Notes: generated from the sequence alone by a model not told the origin. A stretch of DNA of 64,000 nucleotides from Thauera sp. K11 (GCF_002354895.1 NZ_CP023439.1:2356001-2420000), one strand, 5' to 3'. Shown: positions 10,240-19,948, counted from the stretch's first letter. Program-made: numbers and translations.

Positions 10240-13200
10240 ATGGCGTTCCACGCCGATCTGCACGTGCATTCCCACCATTCCCGCGCCACCAGCCGCGACC
10301 TGGACCTGGAACACCTCGCCTGGTGGGCGGCACGCAAGGGCATCGCGGTGGTCGCTACCGGCGATTGCGTGCATCCGGCATGGCTGGCCGAAATGAAGGA
10401 CAAGCTCGTGCCGACCGGCAACGGATTGTTCGCCTTGCGGCCGGACATCGAAGCCGAGGTCTGGAGAACCCTGCCGTCGGCCTGCCGGGCGCCGGTGCGC
10501 TTCATGCTGTCCACCGAGATCTCGACCATCTACAAGAAAGGCGAGCGCACACGCAAGGTCCATCACGTGGTCTACGCCCCCGACTTCGCCACCGTCGACC
10601 GGCTGGCAGCCAGCCTGGGGCGGATCGGCAACATCGCCTCCGACGGCCGGCCCATCCTCGGCCTGGATTCGCGCGATCTGCTGGAAGTGGTGCTGGAATC
10701 CGGGCCCCATGCCTATCTCGTACCGGCGCACATCTGGACGCCGTGGTTCTCCGCGCTCGGCTCGCAGTCCGGTTTCGACTCGATCCAGGAGTGCTACGGC
10801 GACCTCGCCGGCCACATCTTCGCGGTGGAAACCGGCCTGTCGTCCGACCCGGAAATGAACTGGCGGGTATCCTCGCTCGACCGCTACCGCCTGGTCTCGA
10901 ACTCCGACGCCCATTCCCCGGCCAAGCTCGGCCGCGAGGCGACGCGCTTCACCGGCGCGCCAGATTTCCTCGCCATGCGCCACGCGCTGGAAACCGGCGA
11001 CGGCTACGTTGGCACCGTCGAATTCTTCCCGGAAGAAGGCAAGTACCACATGGACGGCCACCGCGCCTGCGGCGTGCGCTTCGACCCGGTGGAAACCATC
11101 GCCCACGGCGGGCGCTGCCCGGTATGCGGCAAGCCGCTGACCGTCGGCGTCGCGCACCGGGTCGAGACCCTGGCCGACCGCAGGACCGGCGTTCCACCGC
11201 CGACAGCCGGCACGGTGACAAGCCTCGTGCCGCTGCCCGAGATGCTGGCCGAGATCCTCGGCAGCGGCGTCGCCTCACAGGGTGTGGGGCGCGCCTACGA
11301 CCGCGTCTCGGCCGAACTCGGGCCGGATTTCACCATCCTGGGCGAGGCGCCCGTCGAAGACATCCGCCGGGCAAACCCGCTGCTCGGCGAAGCGATCGAA
11401 CGGCTGCGCGCAGGCCGCGTGATCCGGCAGGCCGGCTACGACGGCGAATACGGCGTGATCCGCCTGTTCGAGGACGGCGAACTCGACCGCCTGACCCGCG
11501 GCGACCTGCTGTTCGATGCGCCGCTGCCGCAGCGTCCGCAAGCCGCAACCCCGCCTTTGCCCCGAGCAGAGGAACCCCCGCCAGAGCCGCTTTCTCCACG
11601 GCCGACACCCGCGCCCTCCGGCCATGCGGGCCTGCTCGCCGGACTCGACGCCGACCAGGCTCACGCCGCAGCAAAGGTGGACGGCCCGCTGATCGTCGCC
11701 GCAGGCCCCGGCTCCGGCAAGACGCGGATGCTGACCCATCGCCTCGCACACCTGATCCTCGAATGCGGCGAGCCGGCGGAAGCCTGCCTCGCCATCACCT
11801 TCACCCGCCGCACCGCCGAAGAGCTGCGCGAACGGCTGGCCACGCTGATTCCGGCCGGCGCGGGCGAATGCGCGATCCACACCTTCCATTCCCTCGGGCT
11901 GGCCTTCCTCCACGCCGAAGGCCCGGCAGCCGGCCTGACGGCGGATTTCCGCATCGCCGACGAGCGGGAACGCGCCACCGCACTCGCCGCCGACCTCGAT
12001 GTCAGCCACGCCAGGGCGATGCGCCTGCTGAAGACCGTTTCGCTGCTCAAGCGCACCGGCGCGCCGCCGGCCGACGAGGAAAGCGCCGCAGCGCTGGCCG
12101 CCAGCCGCCGGCTCGGCCAGGCCGGCAAGTGGGTGGATTTCGACGATCTGGTCGTCCTGCCGGTGGAGATCCTGGAAAGCGCCCCGGCCGTCGCGGCGCG
12201 CTGGCGTCAGCGTTTCCGCCACATCTGCATAGACGAGTTCCAGGACGTGGACGCGCGCCAGTACCGGCTGCTGCAACTGCTCTCGCCCTCCGCCGCCAGC
12301 ATCTGCGCGATCGGCGACCCGAACCAGGCGATCTACGGTTTTCGCGGTGCCGACGCTGCCTGTTTCGCCCGCTTCGGCCAGGATTTTCCCGGCGCCCGCA
12401 CGCTGCGACTCGGGCGCAACTACCGCTCCACCGGCTGCATCGTCAGCGCCGCTGCACAGGTGATCGGCGACGGCACGCCGGACGACATCACCCGGCCGAT
12501 GCGGGAGCCGCTGACCCTGCACGCCGCGGCGGACGAACGGGCGGAGGCCGAATTCGTCGCCACCACGATCGAAAGCCTGCTCGGCGGCCACGACATGCTC
12601 GCCGCCGGCCGCAAAGGCGCCGCCCACGATGGCGACAGGCCGCTCGGCTTTGCCGACTTCGCGGTGCTCTACCGCACCGACGCGCAGGCCGCCGCGCTGC
12701 GCGATGCCCTCGACCGCGCCGGCATCCCATACAAGAAAAGCTCGCCCGCGCCCATCGCCGGCCAGCCGCTGGTGGCAGCGCTGCTCGATGCCCTGGCCCG
12801 GCAGAGCGCCGAACGACGGGCCACCGCCCTGCCCGCCCGCATCGTTGCCGCAGCCGAGCAGTTGCGCCCGGAACAGAATGCCGCCGGCCAGGCGACGCTT
12901 GCCGAGGCCCGCAACTGGCTCGGCGCACTCGCCACCGGCACGGCGGATGAAACGCAATTGCGCGAACAGGTCGCCCTGTCCACCGAGGCCGATTTCTGGG
13001 ACGCCCGCGCCGACCGCGTCTCGCTGCTCACCATGCACGCCGCCAAGGGGCTGGAGTTCCCGGTGGTGTTCGTGGTCGGCGTGGAAGACGGGCTGACACC
13101 CTTCTCGTGGGGAACCGCAGACGCGGCCCCCGCCGACGAAGGCGCGGCGGGCGAGGAACGCCGCCTGTTCTACGTCGCCCTGACCCGCGCCAGGGACCGG

Positions 13201-13359
13201 CTGTTCCTCACCCGCGCCCGCGAGCGCGCCTGGCGCGGCCAACGCCGCGCGCTGCCGCCCTCGCCTTTCCTGCGCGACATCGCACCGGAACTGCTGCGTG
13301 TGCAGGACGCGCCGCCGCGCAAGGCACGCGCGGAACAGCAGCAGTACAGCCTGTTCTGA
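10240..13359 (+). CDS. endonuclease Q-like PHP domain fused to UvrD-type helicase
   Basis: A 1039-aa two-part protein. Residues 1 to about 430 resemble endonuclease Q: a PHP metal site (DLHVHSHHSR, GDCVHPAW, SNSDAHSP) and the zinc-knuckle segment GRCPVCGKPLTVGVAHRV. EndoQ in archaea and Bacillus nicks 5' of deaminated bases. After a Pro-rich linker, residues about 470-1030 form a superfamily 1A helicase: Walker A AAGPGSGKTRM (near residue 488), FTRRTAEEL, DEFQDVDARQ, GDPNQAIYGFRGAD, LGRNYRST and VALTRARDRLF. The likely role is nicking at deaminated DNA coupled to unwinding, which is inference. The ATG at 10240 is chosen; a TTG nine codons earlier is possible. Confidence 0.88.
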   Translation: MAFHADLHVHSHHSRATSRDLDLEHLAWWAARKGIAVVATGDCVHPAWLAEMKDKLVPTGNGLFALRPDIEAEVWRTLPSACRAPVRFMLSTEISTIYKKGERTRKVHHVVYAPDFATVDRLAASLGRIGNIASDGRPILGLDSRDLLEVVLESGPHAYLVPAHIWTPWFSALGSQSGFDSIQECYGDLAGHIFAVETGLSSDPEMNWRVSSLDRYRLVSNSDAHSPAKLGREATRFTGAPDFLAMRHALETGDGYVGTVEFFPEEGKYHMDGHRACGVRFDPVETIAHGGRCPVCGKPLTVGVAHRVETLADRRTGVPPPTAGTVTSLVPLPEMLAEILGSGVASQGVGRAYDRVSAELGPDFTILGEAPVEDIRRANPLLGEAIERLRAGRVIRQAGYDGEYGVIRLFEDGELDRLTRGDLLFDAPLPQRPQAATPPLPRAEEPPPEPLSPRPTPAPSGHAGLLAGLDADQAHAAAKVDGPLIVAAGPGSGKTRMLTHRLAHLILECGEPAEACLAITFTRRTAEELRERLATLIPAGAGECAIHTFHSLGLAFLHAEGPAAGLTADFRIADERERATALAADLDVSHARAMRLLKTVSLLKRTGAPPADEESAAALAASRRLGQAGKWVDFDDLVVLPVEILESAPAVAARWRQRFRHICIDEFQDVDARQYRLLQLLSPSAASICAIGDPNQAIYGFRGADAACFARFGQDFPGARTLRLGRNYRSTGCIVSAAAQVIGDGTPDDITRPMREPLTLHAAADERAEAEFVATTIESLLGGHDMLAAGRKGAAHDGDRPLGFADFAVLYRTDAQAAALRDALDRAGIPYKKSSPAPIAGQPLVAALLDALARQSAERRATALPARIVAAAEQLRPEQNAAGQATLAEARNWLGALATGTADETQLREQVALSTEADFWDARADRVSLLTMHAAKGLEFPVVFVVGVEDGLTPFSWGTADAAPADEGAAGEERRLFYVALTRARDRLFLTRARERAWRGQRRALPPSPFLRDIAPELLRVQDAPPRKARAEQQQYSLF

Positions 13360-13748
13360 AGCGCGCCCTATCGGATCGTGCCGCCGGCTTTACCGCCAGC
13401 CTGCTCCACGGACCACGCCCGCGCCTGCACCTGATCCGCTTCCACGGCGTGCTCGCCCCTCACGCCAAACTGCGCGCTGCGATCGTGCCCGATCCAGGGC
13501 ACAAGACAAGCGAACCCGCAGAAGAGCGCGCGTGCGGCAAATCGGCGCGCATGAATTGGGCGCGCTTACTGAAACGCGTATTCGACGTCGACATCGAGCA
13601 GTGCCCAGACTGTGGCGGGCGACTCAAGATCATCGCTGCCCTCCAAGAGCCCGCCGTGATCGCGAAAATCCTCACACACCCGGGCCTGCCCGCGCGAGCA
13701 CCACGCGCTCTCCGGCGCGCGCGGCGCACCCGAGCGCCGGCTGCCTAG
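13360..13748 (+). pseudogene. C-terminal remnant of an IS91-like transposase
   Basis: A frame open into the preceding gene carries recognisable IS91/ISCR-type transposase C-terminal sequence: PRPRLHLIRFHGVLAPHAKL, then MNWARLLKRVFDVDIEQCP and the zinc-knuckle CPDCGGRLKIIAAL. The similarity begins at LKRALSD, right at the stop codon of the helicase, and there is no start or N-terminal catalytic domain, so this is debris. Its stop overlaps the pstB stop tail to tail. The matching middle part of such a transposase lies at 18780-18995 on the other strand. Confidence 0.75.
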
Positions 13749-14599
13749 CCGTAACGGCCCGTAACGTAGTCTTCGGTCCGCTTCTGTTTCGGCAGCATGA
13801 AGATCTGCTCGGTCGTGCCCATCTCGATCAGGTCGCCGAGATGGAAGAACGCGATCCGGTCCGACACGCGCGCCGCCTGCTGCATGTTGTGCGTGACGAT
13901 GACGATCGTGTAGTCCTGCTTCAGCCTGGTGATCAGATCCTCGATGATGCCGGTGGCGATCGGATCGAGCGCCGAGCACGGCTCGTCCATCAGGATCACG
14001 TCGGGGCTCACCGCGATCGCACGGGCGATGCACAGCCGCTGCTGCTGGCCGCCCGACAGCGCGGTGCCGGGCACGTCGAGCCGGTCCTTGACCTCGTCCC
14101 ACAGGCCGGCGTGGCGCAGGCTCTGCTCGACGATCTGCTCCAGCGCGGCCTTGTTCGGCGCCAGCCCGTGCAGGCGCGGGCCATAGGCGACGTTCTCGAA
14201 GATCGACTTGGGAAACGGATTCGGCTTCTGGAACACCATGCCGACCTTGGCACGCAGCAGCACGACGTCCATCTTCGAGTCGTAGATGTCGTTGCCGTCG
14301 ATGGTGATCGTGCCGGTGACGCGTGCTCCGGCCACCGTATCGTTCATACGGTTGAAGCAGCGCAGGAAGGTCGTCTTGCCGCAGCCGGAAGGGCCGATGA
14401 AGGCGACCACCTCGTTGCACATGATGTCCATCGTCACGCCGTGCAGCGCCTCGGCGGCGCCGTAGAACACGCGTACTTCACGCGCGCTCAGCTTGACCTT
14501 GTCCGCGGCGGCCACTGCGCTGCGCTTCGCGGCCACTGCCCCTGCCATCGTGGTCAGCGCTGCGGGCGCCACCTTGCTGATTGCCGGATCGTGTGACAT
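13745..14599 (-). CDS. pstB: phosphate ABC transporter ATP-binding protein
   Basis: ATPase of the high-affinity phosphate importer PstSCAB. Walker [20 protein letters not shown], signature [14 protein letters not shown] and Walker [14 protein letters not shown] are all present; the C-terminus ends in [12 protein letters not shown] as in other PstB. The start is the ATG at 14599 (MSHDPAIS), which overlaps the pstA stop; an ATG two codons upstream is equally possible. There is an Ala-rich N-terminal extension of about 30 residues before the ABC core. No phoU follows; an IS91-like remnant abuts the 3' end. Confidence 0.96.
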   Translation of the reverse strand: MSHDPAISKVAPAALTTMAGAVAAKRSAVAAADKVKLSAREVRVFYGAAEALHGVTMDIMCNEVVAFIGPSGCGKTTFLRCFNRMNDTVAGARVTGTITIDGNDIYDSKMDVVLLRAKVGMVFQKPNPFPKSIFENVAYGPRLHGLAPNKAALEQIVEQSLRHAGLWDEVKDRLDVPGTALSGGQQQRLCIARAIAVSPDVILMDEPCSALDPIATGIIEDLITRLKQDYTIVIVTHNMQQAARVSDRIAFFHLGDLIEMGTTEQIFMLPKQKRTEDYVTGRYG

Positions 14600-15957
14600 C
14601 ACCATCTCGTTTCGAAACGTTTGCGCAACCAGATCGCCAGCGCGTTCAGGGTCAGCATCAACGCCAGCAGCACGATGATCGCCGCCGACGTCCGGCCCTC
14701 GAAGAAGTTGCGCAGTTCGTTGGCCTGCCACAGGTAGATCTGCACCGGCAGCGCGGTGGACTGGTCGAACGGCGTCGACGGCACGCTGGCGACGAAGGCG
14801 CTCATCCCGATCAGCAGCAGCGGCGCCGTTTCGCCCAGCGCCTGCGCTACGCCGATGATCGTCGCCGTCAGTATGCCGGGCAGCGCCAGTGGCAGCACGT
14901 GGTCGGTGATCGCCTGCACCTTGGAGGCACCGACGCCGAGGGCCGCCTCGCGGATCGACGGCGGAATTGCCTTCAGCGTCGCCCGGGTGGCGATGATCAC
15001 GGTGGGCAGGGTCATCAACGTCAGCACCAGCCCGCCGACGATCGGCGCCGACAGCGGCAGCTTGAACCAGATGATGAACACGGCCGCGCCGAGCAGGCCG
15101 AAGACGATCGACGGCACGGCGGCCAAGTTGTTGATGTTGACCTCGATGAGATCGGTCCAGCGGTTCTGCGGCGCGAACTCCTCCAGGTAGATTGCCGAAG
15201 CGACGCCGATCGGCACCGCCAGCAGGATCACGATGATCATCATCATCAGCGAGCCCATGAACGCCCCGGCCAGGCCTGCCGAGGCGAGCGAGCTGCGCGA
15301 GTCGGTGTTCGTGAACAGCGAGGTGCTGAAGCGGTTCTTGATCACGCCCATCTCGTGGAGCTTGTCGGCCCATTCGCGGGTCTTGGCAGGCAGTTGCTGG
15401 CGGTCGTCGGGCAGGCTGCGATCGATGTTGCCCTTCAGCCAGACATCGACGTTGGCATCGGCCAGCAGCTTCACCCTAGCCGTCCTGCCGACGAGACTCG
15501 GGTCGTCGGCCAGCAGGTCGCGCAGCGCGAACCGCTCGCCGCTGGTGACGAGCCGCAGCGCGTCGCGCGGCCGGTCGGCCGTCTCCGGCAGCGCCTTGGC
15601 CAGCGCGTCGAGGATCAACTGGTTGAAGTCGACGAAACCGAGTTCGGTCTGCCATGCCGTCATGCGGTCCTGGAACTGCGCCGGCGTCTCGCTCGGCTCG
15701 CGCACCGGCCGCGGCCCGACCTGGACCACCTCCGGGTCGAAGTACACCTCCATCTCGAACGTCGCCTGCCAGAAGGCGGGAATCCCCTTCGACATGATCG
15801 ACACGAACAGGATCGCCACCAGCGACAGCGAGGCCGCCACCGCTGCAATACCGAGCGCGCGGAAGCGCAGTTCCTCGCGTCGGCGCCGCTTCAGCGACGC
15901 GACCACCTGCGTCTCGACCGCCGCGTAGCCCCGCTTGCCGTTGTCGTCGTAATCCAT
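14599..15957 (-). CDS. pstA: phosphate ABC transporter permease PstA, with large extracytoplasmic insert
   Basis: Inner-membrane permease of the phosphate importer, 452 aa, longer than the roughly 280-300 aa of classic PstA. After the first transmembrane helix (about 35-57) there is a periplasmic region of some 190 residues of the DUF3333 type, then five further helices with the permease loop around [18 protein letters not shown]. The extended form is common in proteobacteria that also have a long PstC. It overlaps pstB and is 3 bases downstream of pstC. Confidence 0.94.
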   Translation of the reverse strand: MDYDDNGKRGYAAVETQVVASLKRRRREELRFRALGIAAVAASLSLVAILFVSIMSKGIPAFWQATFEMEVYFDPEVVQVGPRPVREPSETPAQFQDRMTAWQTELGFVDFNQLILDALAKALPETADRPRDALRLVTSGERFALRDLLADDPSLVGRTARVKLLADANVDVWLKGNIDRSLPDDRQQLPAKTREWADKLHEMGVIKNRFSTSLFTNTDSRSSLASAGLAGAFMGSLMMMIIVILLAVPIGVASAIYLEEFAPQNRWTDLIEVNINNLAAVPSIVFGLLGAAVFIIWFKLPLSAPIVGGLVLTLMTLPTVIIATRATLKAIPPSIREAALGVGASKVQAITDHVLPLALPGILTATIIGVAQALGETAPLLLIGMSAFVASVPSTPFDQSTALPVQIYLWQANELRNFFEGRTSAAIIVLLALMLTLNALAIWLRKRFETRW

Positions 15958-15960
15958 CGG

Positions 15961-17337
15961 CTACTCGTACTGTTCGCGATACTTGCGCACGACGACCAGC
16001 GCGATGACGTTGAGCACCAGCGTCATCGCGAACAGCGTCAGCCCGAGCGCGAAGGCGACCAGCGACTGCGGGCTGGCGAAGTCGGCGTCACCGGTGAGCT
16101 GGTTGACAATCGATACCGTGACCGTCGACACCGCCTCGAAGGGATTGGCGGTCAGCACCGGCGCGTTGCCGGCGGCAAGCACGACGATCATCGTTTCGCC
16201 GATGGCGCGGCTGACGGCGAGCAGGAAAGCGCCGACGATGCCCGGCAGCGCCGCCGGCAGCACGACGCGGATCACCGTTTCCGAGCGCGTGCCGCCGAGT
16301 GCCAGCGAGCCGTCGCGCATCGCCTTCGGCACCTGGGTGATGATGTCGTCGGACAGCGACGAGATGAAGGGGATGATCATGATCCCCATCACGAGGCCGG
16401 CGGTGAGCGCCGAGGTGGCGCGGATGGTCAGGCCGACCGACGCGCCGAGCGCCGACAGGAACGGGCCGACGGTGACCAGCGCGAAGAAGCCGTAGACGAT
16501 GGTCGGGATGCCGGCCAGCACCTCGATCACCGGCTTGGCCACCGCGCGCACCTGGTGCGCCGCGTACTCCGACAGGTAGATGGCCGTCATCAGCCCGAGC
16601 GGAACGGCGACGAGCATGGCGATGACCGAAATCAGCAGCGTGCCTGCCATCAGCGGCAGCATGCCGAAGCCGGTCTGCCCCTCCGTGCCGACATGCACGA
16701 AGCGCGGATTCCAGGTCGTGCCGAAGAAAAAATCGAGCGGGTTGACGAGATGGAAGAAGCGGAACGCCTCGCCGAGCATCGACAGCACGATGCCGACCGT
16801 GGTGAAGATGGCCACCGCCGAGCAGGCGATCAGGCCGATCTGCAGCGCCTTCTCGACCTTGTTGCGGGCGCGCGTCTGCACCGTCGTGTGCCGCCATGAC
16901 CAAAACACGCCGAAGGCGGCGACGGTCGCCATCAGGGCGGCGACGAACGCCTGTCCGGTCACCGCCAGCCGACGCATGTGCGCCGCGGCCGCCTGCTCGA
17001 ACGGCTTGGCCTCGCCGAGCAGGCCGAAGCCACTGGCCAGGTTGCCGATCCGCTGCAACAGCGCGCGCTGCTGCAGCGGATCGGCGGGAACGTTCTCCGC
17101 CGGTATGGCGCCGAGCACCAGCGATTCGATCGCGTGCTGGCCGAAGATCCGCCACAGCAAGTAGACGCCCAGCGCCGGGAACGCCGCGCGCAGCACCGCC
17201 AGCAGGCCGTGATAGCTCGGCCGCGAGTGCATGCGCTCGACGGTGCCGGTGGCTACCTGCCGGCTGCGCATCAGGCCGACTTGATAGGCGAAGCCGGCCA
17301 GGATCAGCAACGCGGCGGCAACCGTCAGGTTGTTCAT
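15961..17337 (-). CDS. pstC: phosphate ABC transporter permease PstC (long form)
   Basis: Second permease of the phosphate importer, 458 aa from the ATG at 17337 (MNNLTVAAALLILAGFAY). Two extra N-terminal helices come before the core. The core holds the segments IPTIVYGFFALVTVGP and AVSRAIGETMIVVLAAG, typical of PstC. The extended N-terminus matches the extended PstA next door. It follows pstS after a 66-base gap with a GC hairpin and is followed 3 bases later by pstA. Confidence 0.95.
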   Translation of the reverse strand: MNNLTVAAALLILAGFAYQVGLMRSRQVATGTVERMHSRPSYHGLLAVLRAAFPALGVYLLWRIFGQHAIESLVLGAIPAENVPADPLQQRALLQRIGNLASGFGLLGEAKPFEQAAAAHMRRLAVTGQAFVAALMATVAAFGVFWSWRHTTVQTRARNKVEKALQIGLIACSAVAIFTTVGIVLSMLGEAFRFFHLVNPLDFFFGTTWNPRFVHVGTEGQTGFGMLPLMAGTLLISVIAMLVAVPLGLMTAIYLSEYAAHQVRAVAKPVIEVLAGIPTIVYGFFALVTVGPFLSALGASVGLTIRATSALTAGLVMGIMIIPFISSLSDDIITQVPKAMRDGSLALGGTRSETVIRVVLPAALPGIVGAFLLAVSRAIGETMIVVLAAGNAPVLTANPFEAVSTVTVSIVNQLTGDADFASPQSLVAFALGLTLFAMTLVLNVIALVVVRKYREQYE

Positions 17338-17365
17338 CGACCGATATCTCTTCCGCAAACGGCGA

Positions 17366-17390
17366 GGGTGGGGCCGGAGGACCCCGCCCC
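17366..17390 (-). promoter_or_regulatory. GC-rich hairpin between pstS and pstC
   Basis: An imperfect GC stem (GGGGCGGGG against CCCCACCC around a short loop) lies in the pstS-pstC gap. There is no U-tract. Such hairpins after a binding-protein gene often protect its mRNA and keep its level above that of the permease genes; that role is inferred here. Confidence 0.4.
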
Positions 17391-17403
17391 TGTCATCGCC
17401 CGA

Positions 17404-18435
17404 TCAGTTCACGCTCTTGCGCGCCTTGATGTCACCGAGGACCTGGGCTCGCTCCTTGCCGTTGAGCGGAATCAGACCGGCCTTCTCCAGCGGGCTGCCC
17501 GTGCCGGAAACCCCCGGCGACAGGAAGAATTGCGCGTACTCCAGCAATCCAGGAACCACGCCGACATGCGCATCCTTGATGTAGAAGTACAGCGGGCGCG
17601 ACACAGGATACTTGCCCGATTCGATCGTCTCCTGCGTGGGCATCACGCCGGCGACCGTCGCCACCTGCAACCGGTCGCGGTTCTGGTCGTAGAAGCTCAG
17701 GCCGAACACGCCGACCGCCGTCTTCTGCGCATCCAGCCGGGCCAGCGTTTCCGTGTAGTCGCCGGCGACCTCGATCACGCGGCCATCGCCACGCGTCGCC
17801 TTGCACACCGAATCGGCCGCCTTCTTGTCGGCGATCTGCTTGACTTCGGCGAACGAACGGCAGCCGGGCAGCACCGTCTTCTCTTCGTAGACCTCGCGCG
17901 TGCCGTGATTCGAACCCGGGATCACGAGGACGATCTCCTGGTCCGGCAGCGACTTGTCGATCTGCGACCAGCGCGTGTACGGGTTGGCGACCAGCTTGCC
18001 GTCCTGCGGCACTTCCTTGGCAGTCGCCAGGAAGATGTGGTGCGGCTCGAGGGCGAACTTGCCGCCGTCGCGGCGCGACGCGAAGACGATGCCGTCATAG
18101 CCGATCTGCACCTCGATGATCTTGGTCACGCCATTCTTGGCGCAGTTCTCGATCTCGGCCGGCGTGATCGGGCGCGAGGCGTTGGCGACGTCAATGGTGT
18201 TCTCGCCGACGCCCTGGCAGAACTGGCGCAGGCCGCCGCCCGTGCCGCCCGAACCGACCACGGGCGTCTTGAACTGCTTGAAGGTCTTGCCGAACTCCTC
18301 AGCGACGATCGAGGAAAACGGCAGCACCGTCGACGAACCGGCGATCTGGATCGTGTCACGTGCCGCCGCCGGCACGCTGAACACGACCGCCGCCGAGGCC
18401 GCAAGCGTCAGGATCGAAGGCCGAATGGATATCAT
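17404..18435 (-). CDS. pstS: phosphate-binding protein PstS
   Basis: Periplasmic phosphate receptor of the Pst importer, first gene of pstSCAB. From the ATG at 18435 (MISIRPSILTLAASAAVVF) the protein is 343 aa with a signal peptide cleaved after about residue 24 (VPAAARD). The mature N-terminus IQIAGSSTVLPFSS and the GSGGTGGGLRQF phosphate loop are typical of the PstS family of substrate-binding proteins. The upstream in-frame extension lacks support. A Pho box candidate lies 128 bases upstream. Confidence 0.95.
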   Translation of the reverse strand: MISIRPSILTLAASAAVVFSVPAAARDTIQIAGSSTVLPFSSIVAEEFGKTFKQFKTPVVGSGGTGGGLRQFCQGVGENTIDVANASRPITPAEIENCAKNGVTKIIEVQIGYDGIVFASRRDGGKFALEPHHIFLATAKEVPQDGKLVANPYTRWSQIDKSLPDQEIVLVIPGSNHGTREVYEEKTVLPGCRSFAEVKQIADKKAADSVCKATRGDGRVIEVAGDYTETLARLDAQKTAVGVFGLSFYDQNRDRLQVATVAGVMPTQETIESGKYPVSRPLYFYIKDAHVGVVPGLLEYAQFFLSPGVSGTGSPLEKAGLIPLNGKERAQVLGDIKARKSVN

Positions 18436-18562
18436 GAATGCACCTCGCTGAAGTGAAGGAATGGGAACGGGCGAGGAAAGCGCCCGGCGGCCGACGATCT
18501 GGAACCAGGCAGGGCCGGCCTTGGTTGCAAGCTTCACACGAGATCGATTTTCGCGGCCACAG

Positions 18563-18580
18563 ATGACATTCCCGTGACCT
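18563..18580 (-). promoter_or_regulatory. candidate Pho box upstream of pstS
   Basis: On the minus strand the sequence AGGTCACGGGAATGTCAT holds two 7-base repeats similar to CTGTCAT, 11 bases apart, the layout bound by PhoB. It lies 128 bases before pstS, so pstS would have a long leader. The first repeat matches the consensus poorly, and I could not assign a clear -10 box. Confidence 0.45.
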
Positions 18581-18779
18581 TTCATGCAAACCAGCGCCGG
18601 CGCGATCGGCGATCAGGCTGCGGCCGGGATCCAGCCGGCGATTCTCCTGACCGATGACTGCAGACAGCGCGAGGGCAGATCCTTCGCTTCGCCTTCGATA
18701 GATAGACGGCGATAGGCAGCGAGAAGGTTATTTCTTCAGAACAGCTAGTTAGAGTGAGTCTCAGATAGTCCCCGCAAGG

Positions 18780-18995
18780 ATGCAGGGTGACGCGGCCCAT
18801 GCCTTCGTCGTAACTCACGCGCTCGTTGGCCAGCACCGGGCGGGCGACATAGCGCACAAGGCGTTCATCGCCCACATCGGGAAGTTCGCTCAGATACGGC
18901 GTGCCTTCGTTCTCGACCAGCAGGCCCCGGCGCACCAGCAGGCGGCGCACGATGGTGTGCAGGGTGCGTGCGATCGCTTCTAGGTTCAGCGCCAC
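18780..18995 (-). pseudogene. middle fragment of an IS91-like transposase
   Basis: About 72 codons resemble the middle of IS91/ISCR-type transposases: the run TLHTIVRRLLVRRGLL followed by ERLVRYVARPVLANERV and a Gly-Arg-Val-x-Leu stretch. Similarity stops after RVTLH at 18780; the remaining open frame to 18582 reads as unrelated sequence. The missing next part of such a protein begins LKRALSD, which is exactly where the plus-strand fragment at 13360 starts. Confidence 0.6.
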
Positions 18996-19059
18996 GGCGG
19001 GGCTACCGTCACCCTCGCCTCAAACTACACACCCGCTTGAAGCCCGCATGAAATCTCGC

Positions 19060-19610
19060 GCTCCGCCAGATTTTTTACCGTCACACGCCAAGAACAGGCT
19101 GACGGCAAAGAAAGTAGTGCATCAGGAGTCTTTCTGGTTACCGTCAGACTTACCGCCATCTCGATCCGTTTCCCAGCGATTGATGGCGATAGCCTTGGAT
19201 TGTTTTTTTAAATTTCAATAAACCATCAAATATTTTCGATAGACGGCGATAGACCACGAAGGCACAGGAATTATTCCCACTCAATCATCAACGGCTTCGG
19301 TAAGTCGTTGATCGGCTTGATGCAGAAGCCGCAACGCCTTCACGCTTACCGTCAGAACTACCGTCATTCTGAGTGGGATCCCCTCGCGCAGCTTTCACCA
19401 TCGATCGACATCTATCGAGAACCGTCGGCGCTTCCACAATACCCAGCTGTCGAGGTCTATCGAGATCTATCGCGTCTTCGCACGCGATTCCTCTGGCGTG
19501 ACGCGACTCCTCGCACGGCATGAGGTGATCGAGGGAACGCCAGCATCAAAGGCCTTAAGTTGTTGTCGCATCGAGTCTTTGGGACGATTTTTTTACCGTC
19601 ACGACGCTCC
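19060..19610 (+). repeat. att-like direct repeat, left copy
   Basis: A gene-free, lower-GC stretch of about 550 bases that recurs, diverged, at 32283-32836 in the same orientation. It holds an 18-bp core TCCCACTCAATCATCAAC (19275-19292) identical in both copies. TTACCGTCA-type 9-mers lie at 19075, 19138, 19150 (one mismatch), 19346, 19358 (one mismatch) and 19593; the spacing agrees with the right copy within 4 bases. Around the core, TCGATAG motifs lie on the left and the inverse CTATCGA motifs on the right. I read this as a recombinase attachment region (core plus arm sites) marking an ICE end. Confidence 0.7.
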
Positions 19611-19627
19611 CGCTCGAAAGCGGAAAG

Positions 19628-19948
19628 TCAGTGCGCATCCGCCGTCTGCTCCGCGGCTTCCTTCCATGGTCTGATCTTCGCGAGCGTCTTCGCAAGGCTC
19701 GCCTTCGCGACCTCCGTGTCGTAGTCCGCCTGCAGGCGCAGCCACCAGCCATCGGAGAGGCCGAAGAAGCGGCATAGCCGCAGATCGGTGTCGGCGGTGA
19801 TGGCGCGCTTGCCTGCGACGATCTCGCCGATGCGCTGCGCGGGCACGCCGATCTCCTTTGCCAGACGGTAGTTGCTCATGCCCAAGGGCTTGAGAAACTC
19901 CTCGGCGAGCATCTCGCCGGGCGACACCGGCTTGAGTTTCCTGGTCAT
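19628..19948 (-). CDS. higA: HigA-type antitoxin
   Basis: HTH antitoxin of a HigBA toxin-antitoxin module. From the ATG at 19948 (MTRKLKPVSPGEMLAEEFLK) it has 106 residues: the family opening PGEMLAEEFLKPLGMSNYRL, the helix-turn-helix core AKEIGVPAQRIGEIVAGKRA and the WLRLQADYDTEVA segment. It should neutralise HigB and repress the pair. It follows higB after 10 bases, the usual toxin-first order, and lies right at the inner edge of the att-like repeat. Confidence 0.9.
   Translation of the reverse strand: MTRKLKPVSPGEMLAEEFLKPLGMSNYRLAKEIGVPAQRIGEIVAGKRAITADTDLRLCRFFGLSDGWWLRLQADYDTEVAKASLAKTLAKIRPWKEAAEQTADAH

Noticed and set aside
11275..13242. Minus-strand open frame of 655 codons opposite the helicase domain
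   Set aside because: No motifs, Gly/Ala/Arg-rich, and all helicase motifs lie on the plus strand.
14581..16899. Plus-strand open frame of 772 codons opposite pstA and pstC
   Set aside because: Its product is almost entirely Arg, His, Gln and Asp runs, and the pst genes on the other strand are clear.
18582..18779. Continuation of the IS91-like fragment frame beyond RVTLH
   Set aside because: Translation no longer resembles transposase and overlaps the pstS upstream region; treated as chance open frame.
19060..19610. CRISPR array from the repeated 9-mers
   Set aside because: Repeats are too short and unevenly spaced, occur in pairs, and no cas genes are in the window.
19060..19610. Plasmid replication origin with iterons
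   Set aside because: No replication initiator gene is nearby, and the motif array is symmetric around an att-like core that recurs at the other end of the unit.
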